Assembly: GCA_964438735.1 (NCBI GenBank)
Contig: CAYTLW010000161.1
Location: 1 to 15,137 of the forward strand
DNA from: CAYTLW01 sp964438735
Lineage (GTDB): Bacteria > Myxococcota_A > UBA9042
Reading direction: 5' to 3'
Length of the DNA: 15,137 nt
In this document: in pieces, positions 1 to 8,544 of the stretch
Layout: each line of letters opens with the position of its first letter
How positions within the stretch are numbered: the first letter of the stretch is position 1
The notes under the pieces: generated by a model
Seen by the model: only the letters and a program-made list of their open reading frames with translations
The model's database searches: none
What the model was told of the DNA's origin: nothing
Translations under genes and position numbers: made by a program

Positions 1-330
1 GGCCGCGCCGCGCACGTGGGCCCCGGCGGGGGGTGCGGAACCCAGCCCCCCGTCGGCTCGCTCCGCTCGCCCCGTGTCCGTGACCGTGTCTGTGCCCGTG
101 ACCGTGTCTGTAACCGTGCCCGTGTCCGGGACCGTACCCGCATCCGACACGGCGCCCGTGTCTGCGACCGCATCCGGACCCGTGGTGGCATCTGCGCCGG
201 ATTGGTCATCCCCTGCCTGGTCGGCAGCGCTCGTGCCGGCGTCTGTGGCGCCGGTGCTCGCCGGATCGGAGCAGGCCATGGCGACGGCGGCAACAAGCAA
301 CAGAATCGATATGCGGGCAACGAATCTCAC
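1..330 (-). CDS. Lipoprotein with Asp/Thr-rich linker, 3' end outside window (partial)
   Basis: No ATG is used: the start is a GTG at 330-328, preceded by a good Shine-Dalgarno (GGAGGG, plus-strand 338-343) at a 7-base spacing. The first 110 codons are open to the window edge. The product begins VRFVARISILLLVAAVAMAC, a short basic N-terminus, a hydrophobic core and a lipobox-like AMAC with Cys20 as the likely lipidated residue, so an envelope lipoprotein is expected. Residues about 21-88 are low-complexity, rich in Asp, Thr, Ala, Gly and Val (TDTVTG/TDTVTD repeats), a typical spacer between lipid anchor and folded domain in Myxococcota-type lipoproteins. From about residue 89 the composition changes to Gly, Ala and Pro. 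The functional domain lies outside the window, so no function can be given. It follows the molybdenum hydroxylase operon on the same strand after a 98-base gap, so read-through transcription is possible. Confidence 0.75.
   Translation of the reverse strand, partial: MRFVARISILLLVAAVAMACSDPASTGATDAGTSAADQAGDDQSGADATTGPDAVADTGAVSDAGTVPDTGTVTDTVTGTDTVTDTGRAERADGGLGSAPPAGAHVRGAA
76..111 (-). repeat. 18-bp tandem repeat, two copies, inside the lipoprotein linker
   Basis: Plus-strand 76-93 and 94-111 are two adjacent 18-base copies that differ at one position (T77 against C95). They encode TDTVTG and TDTVTD in the lipoprotein on the minus strand. Looser copies of the same Asp/Thr pattern continue to about position 180. 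The unit is a multiple of three, so copy-number change would alter linker length without breaking the frame. Confidence 0.8.
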
Positions 331-428
331 GGCGATTCCCTCCTGGACGACAGCGACTGCATACAGAGCATCCACCGCCCAAGGCAAGCGCCTCGCCGCA
401 TGTGGCCTGCATCGATTCGAAAGCGCGC

Positions 429-2714
429 TCAATCGCCGAGTTTGCCCATCCCCCGCAACACCTTCTCCGGCGTGATCGGCAGGTCGCGCACACGTACGCC
501 CACGGCCATATCGACCGCATCGGCGATGGCGGGCGCGGTGGGACTCACCAGGCCCTCGCCGACCTCCTTGGCGCCAAATGGCCCTTCCGGATCGGCGGTG
601 ATGACCTCTACCGACTCGCTAGGGGGCATGTCTTCGGCGGCGGGCATCTTGTAGTCCAGCAGGGTCGTGTTGACGGTACGGGCGCCGTCCATGACCAGCT
701 CTTCGCTGAGCGCGTAGCCCAGACCCATGTGGATCGAACCTTCGAGCTGCCCTTCCACAGCCAGGGGGTTGATGGGCACGCCGCAGTCATGGGCGGTGTA
801 CATCTGCTGGACAGTCACCAGCCCGGTCTCAGAATCCACCGCCACCTCCGCCACCTGGGCGCCGAAGGAGAAGGTGGGGGTGACCAGGCCCTTGTTACGC
901 GGGGTGTAGAAGCCGTACGCAGTCAACGGTTCACCGCGGCGGGCGCGCAGGGCCTTGTAGACGCAGTCGCCGAAGGCCATGCCACGCTTGGGTTTGGCGC
1001 GCACGAAGACGCGGTTGTCGGCGAAGGCGATGTCGTGAATCTGGTTCAGGTCGTACTCGGCGAAGGCGACGCCGGCGAGCATGTCCTTGATCTTGGCCGC
1101 CGCGTCGCGCACGGCGTTGCCCACCATCAAGGTCACGCGGCTGCCCCAGGTGCCCAGGTCGGCCTTGGGGGTGTGGGCCGTATCGGCGGCGGTCAGGCGG
1201 ATCTTGTCGATGTCGATGCCCAGCTCGGCGGCCAGGATCTGACGCAGCACCGTGTCACTTCCCTGGCCGATATCGGTGGCCATGGTCAACAGGTGAGCGG
1301 TGCCATCGTGGAAGACCCGCACCTCGCACGACGAGAAGTGATACTTGGTGTCAAACCAATTGAAGACACCCCCGCTGATGAAGGAGTAGCCCGCCACGCC
1401 AAGGCCGCGGCCGGGCGTTGCATTGGCCCGCTTTTCGGCCCAGCCGCTCATCTCCCGGACCTGTTCCAGGCACTCGATGAAGCCGCAGGAGCGCACCATG
1501 GCCACGCCCGGAATGACGTCGCCCGCTTGCTGCGCGTTGCGGATGCGCAGGTCGATGGGGTCCATGTCCAGCGCGACGGCGGCCACGTTCATCTGGCTCT
1601 CACCGGCAAAAAGGGCCTGTGGCGCCCCGAAGCCACGCATGGCCGAGGCCGGCGGCTTGTTGGTGTAGACGTAGCGGCCGCGGTATCGATAGGCGGGGAT
1701 GCGGTAGAGCATGGCGCCGAAGTTGCCGCATAGGAACGCGGCGGTGGCGCCCATGGCGTTGTAGGCGCCGCCATCGAGCAACACGTCCAGCTCTCGGGCC
1801 AGGATCTGGCCATCGGCCGCGAACGCCGTGCGACAGCGCAGGGTCATGGCGTGGCGGCGTCGACCGAAAGCCAGCTCGTCGTGACGGCTCAGGGTGAACT
1901 TCACCGGCCGGCCCGTGCGCATGGCCATGGCGGCCGCGGCGACGTCCCAGGGACGCAGCTCCATCTTGCCGCCGAAGCCGCCGCCGACCTTGAGTTTGAC
2001 CACCCGCACGTCATTCTCGGCCAGGCCCAGGGTGCTCGCCAGCAGACATTGCACGATGTAGGGCGTCTGGGTGCTGGTCCACAGGGTCACGCGCCGGCCC
2101 TCGTCCATGGCCGCCACCGTGCTGCAGGGCTCCAGGTAGCCGTGGCTCACCGGCTGGACCTGGAAGGTGTCGGACTGTACGTGCGCGGCCCGCTCGAAGG
2201 CGCCGTCCACGTCGCCGTAGTCGATCTCGCGGACCAGGCTCAAGTTGTCGGGGCGGTGGTCGTGCAGGGTGGGCGCGCCCTCGGCGAGCGCATCCTCTAC
2301 CGACAGCGCCACGGGCAACAGCTCGTATTGCACCTCGATGAGCGCGCAGGCGGCCTCGGCGGTGGCGCGATCCAGCGCGCATACGGCGGCCACCTCGTCG
2401 CCGATGAAACGCACGCGGTCGGTGGCCAGAGCGGTCTCGTCCTGCAGGTCCGGCACAAGGCGCCAGTTGCCATACTTTACCGGCAGCAGGTCGGCGCCCG
2501 TGAGCACGTCCTTGACGCCGGGCAGGGCGCGCGCTTTGGCGGTATCGATCGCGACGATGCGCGCGTGGGCGTGGGGGCTGCGCAACAGGGCACCGTGCAG
2601 CATGCCGGGCATCTTCAAGTCGTCGGTATAGACCGCGCGACCGGTCACTTTTTCGCGCGAATCCAGGCGAGGCGTCGGTCGGCCGATGATGGCGGGCGCA
2701 GGTGGCGTCTTCAT
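429..2714 (-). CDS. Xanthine dehydrogenase-family molybdopterin-binding (catalytic) subunit
   Basis: This 761-residue protein is the large catalytic subunit of a heterotrimeric molybdenum hydroxylase, which carries the molybdopterin cofactor and hydroxylates or dehydroxylates an organic substrate. Length and layout match the family. Residues about 17-150 form the N-terminal a/b hammerhead domain (KVTGRAVYTDD, LRSPHAHA, IGDEVAAV). Cofactor-binding motifs follow: LEPCSTVA near 194, VGGGFGGK at 243-250, AMRGFGAPQ at 358-366 and the DIGQGSDT loop. The C-terminal GPFGAKEVGEG holds the conserved catalytic glutamate, about Glu720. By recollection the closest resemblance is to 4-hydroxybenzoyl-CoA reductase alpha and related aromatic or purine hydroxylases (for example SRVTLMVGNA); the substrate is unknown. 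The CO dehydrogenase active-site loop (VAYxCSFR) is absent. Its ATG overlaps the TGA of the FAD subunit (ATGA, 2711-2714), which implies translational coupling. No XdhC-type maturation gene is in the window. Confidence 0.93.
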   Translation of the reverse strand: MKTPPAPAIIGRPTPRLDSREKVTGRAVYTDDLKMPGMLHGALLRSPHAHARIVAIDTAKARALPGVKDVLTGADLLPVKYGNWRLVPDLQDETALATDRVRFIGDEVAAVCALDRATAEAACALIEVQYELLPVALSVEDALAEGAPTLHDHRPDNLSLVREIDYGDVDGAFERAAHVQSDTFQVQPVSHGYLEPCSTVAAMDEGRRVTLWTSTQTPYIVQCLLASTLGLAENDVRVVKLKVGGGFGGKMELRPWDVAAAAMAMRTGRPVKFTLSRHDELAFGRRRHAMTLRCRTAFAADGQILARELDVLLDGGAYNAMGATAAFLCGNFGAMLYRIPAYRYRGRYVYTNKPPASAMRGFGAPQALFAGESQMNVAAVALDMDPIDLRIRNAQQAGDVIPGVAMVRSCGFIECLEQVREMSGWAEKRANATPGRGLGVAGYSFISGGVFNWFDTKYHFSSCEVRVFHDGTAHLLTMATDIGQGSDTVLRQILAAELGIDIDKIRLTAADTAHTPKADLGTWGSRVTLMVGNAVRDAAAKIKDMLAGVAFAEYDLNQIHDIAFADNRVFVRAKPKRGMAFGDCVYKALRARRGEPLTAYGFYTPRNKGLVTPTFSFGAQVAEVAVDSETGLVTVQQMYTAHDCGVPINPLAVEGQLEGSIHMGLGYALSEELVMDGARTVNTTLLDYKMPAAEDMPPSESVEVITADPEGPFGAKEVGEGLVSPTAPAIADAVDMAVGVRVRDLPITPEKVLRGMGKLGD

Positions 2715-3598
2715 GAGGCACCTCCGCGGGCCATAGCCAGGGCGCCGGTGAGGGCCCTCCGCGTGAGCACGCCCACCACCATTCGACGCCAGGCGGCGCT
2801 GGCGCGCACGTCGTCGATGGGTCTGGCGGTCGCCATGCAGGCGCTCGCCGCGCCCGCGAGCAGGGACTCGTCGGGCAGCTGCCCCTGGAGCAAGGCCTCG
2901 GCATCCGGGCAGCGCAATGGCGTCGGTGCCACGGCGCTGATGGCCAGTCGGGGCCGATCGATGGTGCCGTCGGCGGCCAGCGACAGCCGGGCGGCGACAC
3001 CGGCGGCGGCCATGTCCACACGGCTGCGCGCCGAGATGCGCAGGTAGGAGCCGCCGGATCGCGGCGGGGGTGGCGGCAGCACGATGGCGATGACCAGCTC
3101 GTCGGCCGACAGGTCCACGTCCTTGGCGGCGCGGTGGAATCCGTCCAAGGCGACGCTGCGATTGCCGCGAATGCTGGCGATCTCGAGGTTGGCCTCAGCG
3201 GCCAGCAGGGGGCCCGAGGTATCGGCGCAGGGCGAGCCGTTGCAGAGGTTGCCGGCGATGGTGCCCATGTGGCGCACCTGGGTGGTGGCCATGACCGTGC
3301 AGGCGTGGGCCAGCCCGGGCCAGTGGCGCTGGACCGCTGGATGTGCGGCCACGCTGGCGATGCGCACCCCGGCGCCGATGCGCAGTCCGCCCTCAGGAGT
3401 CGTTGTCAGGGCGGCCAGCTCAGTGATGCGATTGAGGCTGACCAGGTGGTCGGGGACCAGCTTGCCTGCCCGCAGTTGCGGCACAAGGTCTGTGCCCCCG
3501 GCGATGGCCCGGGCGGCGGTGCCGAGTTCGGCCAGCAGGCCCAGCGCGGCGGCCAGGTCGTCCGGTCGGTGATGCTCGAAGGAGGCGTGCGCCGTCAT
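2711..3598 (-). CDS. Xanthine dehydrogenase-family FAD-binding subunit
   Basis: This 295-residue medium subunit binds FAD and passes electrons between the iron-sulfur subunit and the final acceptor. The FAD motifs of the CoxM/XdhB family are visible: AIAGGTDLVPQLR at about 31-43 and TIAGNLCNGSPCADTSGP at about 113-130. The C-terminal CO dehydrogenase flavoprotein domain follows from about residue 185 (SYLRISARSRVDMAAAGVAARL). I chose the ATG at 3598 because it overlaps the stop of the upstream subunit (ATGA, 3595-3598) and places the conserved N-terminus (FEHHRPDDLAAALGLL) right after it; a longer reading to 3688 only runs into the neighbouring gene. The loop that carries an extra [4Fe-4S] cluster in 4-hydroxybenzoyl-CoA reductase beta is absent, which argues against that exact enzyme. 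It is the middle gene of the operon. Confidence 0.92.
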   Translation of the reverse strand: MTAHASFEHHRPDDLAAALGLLAELGTAARAIAGGTDLVPQLRAGKLVPDHLVSLNRITELAALTTTPEGGLRIGAGVRIASVAAHPAVQRHWPGLAHACTVMATTQVRHMGTIAGNLCNGSPCADTSGPLLAAEANLEIASIRGNRSVALDGFHRAAKDVDLSADELVIAIVLPPPPPRSGGSYLRISARSRVDMAAAGVAARLSLAADGTIDRPRLAISAVAPTPLRCPDAEALLQGQLPDESLLAGAASACMATARPIDDVRASAAWRRMVVGVLTRRALTGALAMARGGAS

Positions 3599-4101
3599 GA
3601 CTGCACCTCCCCCGCACCGCCAGGCGCCGTGGCCATGCGCTCGCTGGCGACCTGGATGGCGTCGACGATCTTGGTATAGCCGGTGCATCGGCAGAGGTTG
3701 CCCGACAGGCCGTGGCGGATGGTCGCCTCATCCGGCGCCTCGACGTGGGCCAGCAGGTGTACGGCGCTCAAGACCATGCCCGGCGTACAAAAGCCGCACT
3801 GAAGCGCGCCGCGCTCCACGAACGCCTGTTGAACCGGGTGCAGCTCCTCGCCGCCGGGCGCCAGACCTTCGATGGTGGTGATCTCGCGACCGTCGGCCTC
3901 CACCGCCAGATAGAGGCAGCCGCATATGGTCTGGCCGTCGACCAGTACGGTGCAGGCGCCGCAGTCGCCTTCGTTGCAGCCGATCTTGGTGCCGATGAGG
4001 CGCAAATCCTCGCGCAGCACGTCGGCCAGGCTGCGATCGGTGCGCACGGTCAGCGGAAAGGCGTCGCCGTTGACCTGCAGGGTGATGTGCTGGCGCGTCA
4101 C
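3595..4101 (-). CDS. Xanthine dehydrogenase-family [2Fe-2S] small subunit
   Basis: This 168-residue protein is the iron-sulfur subunit that links the molybdenum centre to FAD. The N-terminal plant-ferredoxin-like domain has Cys42, Cys47, Cys50 and Cys62 (C-NEGD-C-GA-C then C). The C-terminal helical domain has the second cluster: GALQCGFCTPGM with Cys102 and Cys105, and SGNLCRCTGY with Cys137 and Cys139. The Gln before the first of these (Gln101) is the residue that typically contacts the pterin. Length is normal for the family (about 150-175). The start is a GTG at 4101, with GGAGG four to five bases upstream and the conserved QHITLQVNGD strand immediately after; the frame stays open further upstream to 4800, but that part is antisense to the next gene and lacks family similarity. 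It is the first gene of the operon, transcribed from the 4102-4284 gap. Confidence 0.94.
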   Translation of the reverse strand: MTRQHITLQVNGDAFPLTVRTDRSLADVLREDLRLIGTKIGCNEGDCGACTVLVDGQTICGCLYLAVEADGREITTIEGLAPGGEELHPVQQAFVERGALQCGFCTPGMVLSAVHLLAHVEAPDEATIRHGLSGNLCRCTGYTKIVDAIQVASERMATAPGGAGEVQS

Positions 4102-4284
4102 GGGCCCTCCTCGACAGTGCCCGGCGCGTAGGGCGGCCGGGCCTGGGGCCGGGATTGTGGGTGATGTAGGCGGTGGGCTCAAGGCACGGCGATGTGATGG
4201 CCCAATCAGTGTGATCTCACCCATATGACGGATTGCCTCACGACGCCCCAACACAACTGTGGACACGTGTCTCAGGAGGTGGTC
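4102..4284. promoter_or_regulatory. Divergent intergenic region between the molybdenum hydroxylase operon and the ASH-domain lipoprotein
   Basis: The 183-base gap separates two divergent transcription units, so it must hold both promoters. I could not identify a convincing -35/-10 pair on either strand. A short dyad GTGATCTCAC lies at 4211-4220 (arms GTGA/TCAC, two-base centre); it is too short to call an operator. The leftmost 60 bases are very GC-rich. The Shine-Dalgarno AGGAGGT for the plus-strand gene is at 4274-4280. Confidence 0.4.
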
Positions 4285-6690
4285 ATGGCCAGGTGGACAA
4301 CCGTTGCAACGCGCGCTGAGCATCGATGGTTGAGCTGGCCCTTGCTCCTGGCCATGGTCTGGGCCTGCAGCGAGCCACCCTCCGAGGATCCCGGCTGCAG
4401 CGCCTCGACGAGTGCAGCGAACTACGGCATCGACAAGATCGCCGAGCTGGCGGTCAGCCGCGACCACGAGTCGGTGGACCATGGCGACAAGTTCACCCTC
4501 CCCGTCGCCGGGCTGGCCGTCGGCGAAACGGACGAGGTCGTCTTCGACGTGCGCAACATCGCCGAAGCGGCCAGCGCCCGACCGCTGATCATCCGCGGAA
4601 TCCAGATCGAAGAATCCATCGTCGACAAGAACGTCTCGGAGACCAGCTTCGAGTGCCTGTTGCGCGACGGCGAAGAGGAGCGCGACTGCAGCGACGAGGA
4701 GTTCTGGGGGTCCATCGTGCCGCCCGGCGTGGCGACTCAGGGGCTTTGTGGCAAAGCGCTGCCTGCACGGGAGCAGGTTCAGCTGGTGGCGCGCTACCAC
4801 CGAAAGAAAGGCGACCCGCGTCGAACACTGACCCTGTCACTGCTGGTGGAAGGTGATCCCCAGTTCTGGAACGCCGCCGAGAAGAGCCCAAAACCCTTCA
4901 AGGTCCTTATCAAAGCCGTGCCGGGAGATCCCCGGATCAAGACGGATGGCGAAGTGGTCTTCGCCTCCGTGGCCCAAGGCACGAGTGCCACGGAGAAGCT
5001 GCCGGTCTACAACAGCGGCGATGCACCCCTGATCTTGAATGCGCTCGAGGTGGCGCCCGACGATCCGACCGCCTTCGCTGCCACCGTGGGCGGCACGACG
5101 TATCTCGGTCAGAAAGAGCCGCAGCCCGTCGACCCGGAAGTGGTGATCCCGCCGGGCGGGCAGGTGGTGGTGGAGGTGCGGTTCACCGCGCCGGACCAGT
5201 TCGGCCACACCAGCCGCCTACGCATCCACAGTAACGACGCCAATACGCCCATCAAGGAGGTGCTCCTGCGGGCCAACCTGCTCAACACCTGCATCAACTA
5301 CATCCCCAACAAGCACATGAACTTCGGCTTCGTGCCCCTGGGCTCGGCGGCCGAGCGGATGCTGGCCATTCACAACTGCGGCCAGACCCTGGGGCGGGTG
5401 ACCGGCATGCAGATCGTGGGCGATGACGACGGCGTCTTCGCCCTGGATACAGCGGCCACCAAAGCCATGAACGGCGGGCTGCCGGCGCCGGGCAACCCCA
5501 TCCCCCTGGATCGCAATGAACGCCTCGGCAACAAGAAGGGCGACGGCGTGATCGTGCGCTGCGCGCCGCAACTGGCCAAGGCCTATTCGGCGACCCTGCA
5601 CCTGTCGGACAACTCCCTGGCGCCGCCGGAGGAGAAGATGGTGAAGCTGACCTGCACCGGCAGCGACTCCGCCTGCCCGACCGCGCACATCGTGGCGCCG
5701 GAGGAGATCGTGCCCCAGGCCGAGTTGCAGCTGATCGGAGACCAGAGCACCGCCCTGCCCGGCCAGCAGGTGGTCACGTGGCAGTGGGCAGTACTCAGCA
5801 AACCCGCCGGCGCGACCAACCACTCCTTCCATCCCGGCAGCTCACATTCCAACCCCAGGTTTGGCGTCAAACATCCCGTCACGGGCAAAGTCACGGTCAA
5901 CGTGGCCGGCCAGTACGTCTTCGAGTTGCGGGTCTTCGACGACAACGGCACCGAGAGTTGCGCGCCCGCTGTGCACAAGCTGCAGGTGCTCCCCGAAGAC
6001 GCGATCCACGTCGAGCTGACCTGGAAGACGCCGGGCGACACCGACAAGGTCTGCGCCAGCGGTGGCAACATGGGCAAAGCGTGCACCGCCCACGCGGATT
6101 GCCCGGCCAGCAGCTGCGAACACGACACGGGATTGGGCGTGGGCGCCGACCTGGACCTGCACTTCGCCCACCAGATCGCCCTGCTCAACGAGACCTGCAC
6201 CGAACCCTTCAAGATGTGCGGTAACAAGCCGTGCACCTGCCAGCCCGACCTGGACAAGAACGGCAAGACCGATCCCTGGTTTGCCAAGGACTGGGATTGT
6301 TCGTGGATGAACCCCAAGCCGAATTGGGGCTCGCTGAATGACGACGACAATCCGCGCCTGGATCTGGACGATACCGATGGCTGGGGTCCGGAGAATCTGA
6401 ACCTGGACGTGCCGGAGGTCGGAGTGGAGTACTACGTCGGCGTGCACGCCTGGGACGACCACGACTTCGGCCCCTCCGTGGCCACAGTCCGATTCTGGAT
6501 CCTGGGCAACCTGGAGGCCGAGATCACCTCCAAGAAGCTCTACCAATGCGACATGTGGTGGGTCCAGCGGATCGCCTGGCCGTCGGGCAAGCTCCTGCCA
6601 CTGGGTGGCGCTTTCGGTAAGGTGACCAAGGGCTACTGGACCAAGTCCGCGGCGGGCAACTACAAGTGCAAGTACAAGGCGAAGAAGTAG
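4285..6690 (+). CDS. Large lipoprotein with ASH/choice-of-anchor-D-like and PKD-like domains
   Basis: This 801-residue envelope protein has no visible catalytic motif; a structural or binding role is likely. I chose the ATG at 4285 because AGGAGGT ends four bases upstream and it gives a clean signal: MARWT..., hydrophobic WPLLLAMVWAC with Cys28 as the probable lipidated residue. An in-frame ATG at 4225 lacks such a site. Residues about 223-332 (VFASVAQGTSA..., VYNSGDAPLIL..., VVVEVRFTAP, RIHSNDANTP) and about 345-459 are two beta-sandwich repeats of the ASH/choice-of-anchor-D type. Residues about 462-572 resemble a PKD-like domain. The last 230 residues begin VELTWKTPGDTD and contain an acidic region (DDDNPRLDLDDTDGWGPENLNLD) and YYVGVHAWDDHDFGPSVATVRFW, a module I have seen repeatedly in Myxococcota proteins. 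A Cys-rich insert occupies 590-611. The acidic turns could bind calcium (inference). Confidence 0.8.
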   Translation: MARWTTVATRAEHRWLSWPLLLAMVWACSEPPSEDPGCSASTSAANYGIDKIAELAVSRDHESVDHGDKFTLPVAGLAVGETDEVVFDVRNIAEAASARPLIIRGIQIEESIVDKNVSETSFECLLRDGEEERDCSDEEFWGSIVPPGVATQGLCGKALPAREQVQLVARYHRKKGDPRRTLTLSLLVEGDPQFWNAAEKSPKPFKVLIKAVPGDPRIKTDGEVVFASVAQGTSATEKLPVYNSGDAPLILNALEVAPDDPTAFAATVGGTTYLGQKEPQPVDPEVVIPPGGQVVVEVRFTAPDQFGHTSRLRIHSNDANTPIKEVLLRANLLNTCINYIPNKHMNFGFVPLGSAAERMLAIHNCGQTLGRVTGMQIVGDDDGVFALDTAATKAMNGGLPAPGNPIPLDRNERLGNKKGDGVIVRCAPQLAKAYSATLHLSDNSLAPPEEKMVKLTCTGSDSACPTAHIVAPEEIVPQAELQLIGDQSTALPGQQVVTWQWAVLSKPAGATNHSFHPGSSHSNPRFGVKHPVTGKVTVNVAGQYVFELRVFDDNGTESCAPAVHKLQVLPEDAIHVELTWKTPGDTDKVCASGGNMGKACTAHADCPASSCEHDTGLGVGADLDLHFAHQIALLNETCTEPFKMCGNKPCTCQPDLDKNGKTDPWFAKDWDCSWMNPKPNWGSLNDDDNPRLDLDDTDGWGPENLNLDVPEVGVEYYVGVHAWDDHDFGPSVATVRFWILGNLEAEITSKKLYQCDMWWVQRIAWPSGKLLPLGGAFGKVTKGYWTKSAAGNYKCKYKAKK

Positions 6691-6735
6691 CGCCGCTCTG
6701 ACCGATGCTTGCTGCTGTGCCCCAACTGGCGCCCG

Positions 6736-8532
6736 CTACAGTGTCGCGACGCTCGACGACGACGCGACGACCGGGGGCTGCGCGGCCTCCATGCTCATGG
6801 GTCGGGCGACGATGCCCTGTAGAGCCGCTCGCATGCCCACCAGGCCCAACATCTGCTCCACGGGACGCAAGGTCGGTTTGGCGCGCGCCTGGGCCAGGCG
6901 GTTCTGCATATTGCGGCGGTCGATGATGTCGAAGAAGCCGTCGTCGGTCTCATCCAGCAGGAAGTCGGCGATTTGCGCCTCAGCAGCCTGCCATTGTCTG
7001 AACTGCGGCAGGATCTGAAAGAAGCGCCGCTTCACCGGCGGCTCCGGGCGTCCGTGGCCCAGCAGCAGGTGCGGCGACCAGCGATCGTTGGCCAGGGGCT
7101 GACGCCACAGCCAGTCATCGACCCGGCGGATCAACTCGAAGTGGGTGCGATGCAGCTTGCGATCGTGGATCGCCATGCTGCGATAGTGGCGCAACAGGTG
7201 AGGCGAAGGCAGCGGGTTGAAGCTCAGGTCGCCGATGGCGTCGTGCTGCAGCGCCTGGCCCAGCCAGCGGTGCATCCGGCACTCGCGATGCCAGCGATCG
7301 TGCACGTCCGATAGCGGGGTGCCCTCGTCCTGCCAGGTCTGCACCCGCTCCAGGACGCGCCGGCGACAATAATCTCGGGCCGACCCGGTGAGCAGGCCCC
7401 ACTTGTCGATGAATCCACGCGAGCCATAGAAGCTGCGCGCCACCGACCAGCCGGCCAGGAGGCGAAGTTGCACGTGGGTTTTATAGATCTCGCCGTAGTG
7501 ACCGTTGATCACCCCCTGGCGAGGGCGCAATTCGCTGCCCTTGGTGTCGTAGGCGTGGAAGGCCGCCTCGGCCTGGAAGTTGTGCAGCTGCACCAGGTCG
7601 AACAGGGGCGCATCGGCCCGCTGCGCCTTGACCACTTCGAGCGAGAGGCCGTACTGCGCGCCCAGCCGCTGGGCGATCTCGGCGTCGGGATGTCCGGGTT
7701 CGGCTTCGATCCAGCAGTCGTCCAGGGCCCCCACTGCGCCCGAGGACACGAGCGCGGCCAGCAGTACCCGGCTGTCCTTGCCGCCGGTCAGGGTCTGCCG
7801 AAAACGCACCCCGGGCAGGCGCTGGATCTGAGCCACGCGTTCACATAACTCGGCGAAGTGCACATCCCAGTCGTGGCTGACGTCAGGCTGCTCGGGGATC
7901 GCATCCACCGTTCGCAACCCGCGGCCGTCCACCTGCAGGCGCCGACCCGGGCCCAGGATGTGCACGCCCTCAAAAAGTGTGTCGCCGGCGAACATGGCCC
8001 GCAGGCCGCTCATCAACCACGACAGGCGCATGGGGTCGACGGCGGGCAGGCCGCTGCCGTGTAGCGCCGCCGCGACCAGGAACGCCCGGTTGGAGATGGC
8101 CACCAGGCCACCGCGCTCGCCGTAATAGAGGTGTTGGCCGCCCATGGGATCGCAGGCGCCGGCCAGGGCTCCATCGGCGGCCAGGTGCAGGAGCGCATAC
8201 TCGCCGCAACGGTCGTCCACGATCGGGCCGGGACCCGCCGTACCACAGGCAGTCAGCAGATTGGCCGCGACCGAGGTCGCCAGGGGCCAGTCTTTGCGCT
8301 CCTGGATCCAGCCACTGTACGCCAGCGCACCGCCATTGTTGTGGGCGAAGAAGCCGCCCCGTGCCGCCTCGAGATGCACGCTCCAGGCGTCTACGCGGGT
8401 GCGACCATCCTGGCTTGAGATGTGATCGTGCTGTTCAGCGACAAAGGGCAGCCAGTGCCCGGCCAACGCCGCCCGCTCGTCCAGGTCGACCTCATCGGTC
8501 GTGCGGCGCAGGGCGACAAAGGCGCAACCCAT
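6736..8532 (-). CDS. Asparagine synthetase-related protein (class II amidotransferase-like plus ATP-pyrophosphatase domain)
   Basis: This 598-residue protein resembles the AsnB, beta-lactam synthetase and lasso-cyclase superfamily, which adenylates a carboxylate for amide formation. Residues about 1-200 look like a remnant N-terminal nucleophile domain (CGEYALLHLAADG, DPMGGQHLYYGERGGLVAISN). Residues about 225-420 form the ATP-pyrophosphatase domain, with the PP-loop LTGGKDSR around 248-255. The N-terminus reads MGCAF: Cys is third, not second as in glutamine-dependent AsnB (MCG), so glutaminase activity is doubtful and ammonia or an amine substrate may be used instead. The C-terminal 200 residues, rich in Arg, His and Trp, are not recognised. 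A GTG directly before the ATG (8535) is an alternative start; neither has a strong Shine-Dalgarno. It begins 12 bases after the P460-like gene's stop, so the two are probably one operon. The substrate is unknown. Confidence 0.82.
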   Translation of the reverse strand: MGCAFVALRRTTDEVDLDERAALAGHWLPFVAEQHDHISSQDGRTRVDAWSVHLEAARGGFFAHNNGGALAYSGWIQERKDWPLATSVAANLLTACGTAGPGPIVDDRCGEYALLHLAADGALAGACDPMGGQHLYYGERGGLVAISNRAFLVAAALHGSGLPAVDPMRLSWLMSGLRAMFAGDTLFEGVHILGPGRRLQVDGRGLRTVDAIPEQPDVSHDWDVHFAELCERVAQIQRLPGVRFRQTLTGGKDSRVLLAALVSSGAVGALDDCWIEAEPGHPDAEIAQRLGAQYGLSLEVVKAQRADAPLFDLVQLHNFQAEAAFHAYDTKGSELRPRQGVINGHYGEIYKTHVQLRLLAGWSVARSFYGSRGFIDKWGLLTGSARDYCRRRVLERVQTWQDEGTPLSDVHDRWHRECRMHRWLGQALQHDAIGDLSFNPLPSPHLLRHYRSMAIHDRKLHRTHFELIRRVDDWLWRQPLANDRWSPHLLLGHGRPEPPVKRRFFQILPQFRQWQAAEAQIADFLLDETDDGFFDIIDRRNMQNRLAQARAKPTLRPVEQMLGLVGMRAALQGIVARPMSMEAAQPPVVASSSSVATL

Positions 8533-8544
8533 CACAAGCGTCCG

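Noticed and set aside
402..3047. Long open frames on the plus strand opposite the molybdenum hydroxylase genes (402-1733 and 1851-3047)
   Set aside because: They are antisense to clearly conserved subunits, have His/Gly/Ala/Val-rich composition typical of GC-rich shadow frames, and resemble no family.
429..4101. Selenium-dependent molybdenum hydroxylase, given the neighbouring selenoprotein
   Set aside because: Labile selenium in this family leaves no clear sequence mark that I can see, and no associated selenium-cofactor genes are in the window.
6687..6739. GTAGCG/CGCTAC inverted repeat across the two convergent stop codons as a bidirectional terminator
   Set aside because: The arms are only 6 bp with a loop of about 41 bases and no U-tract; it could be chance, since both genes end in TAG.
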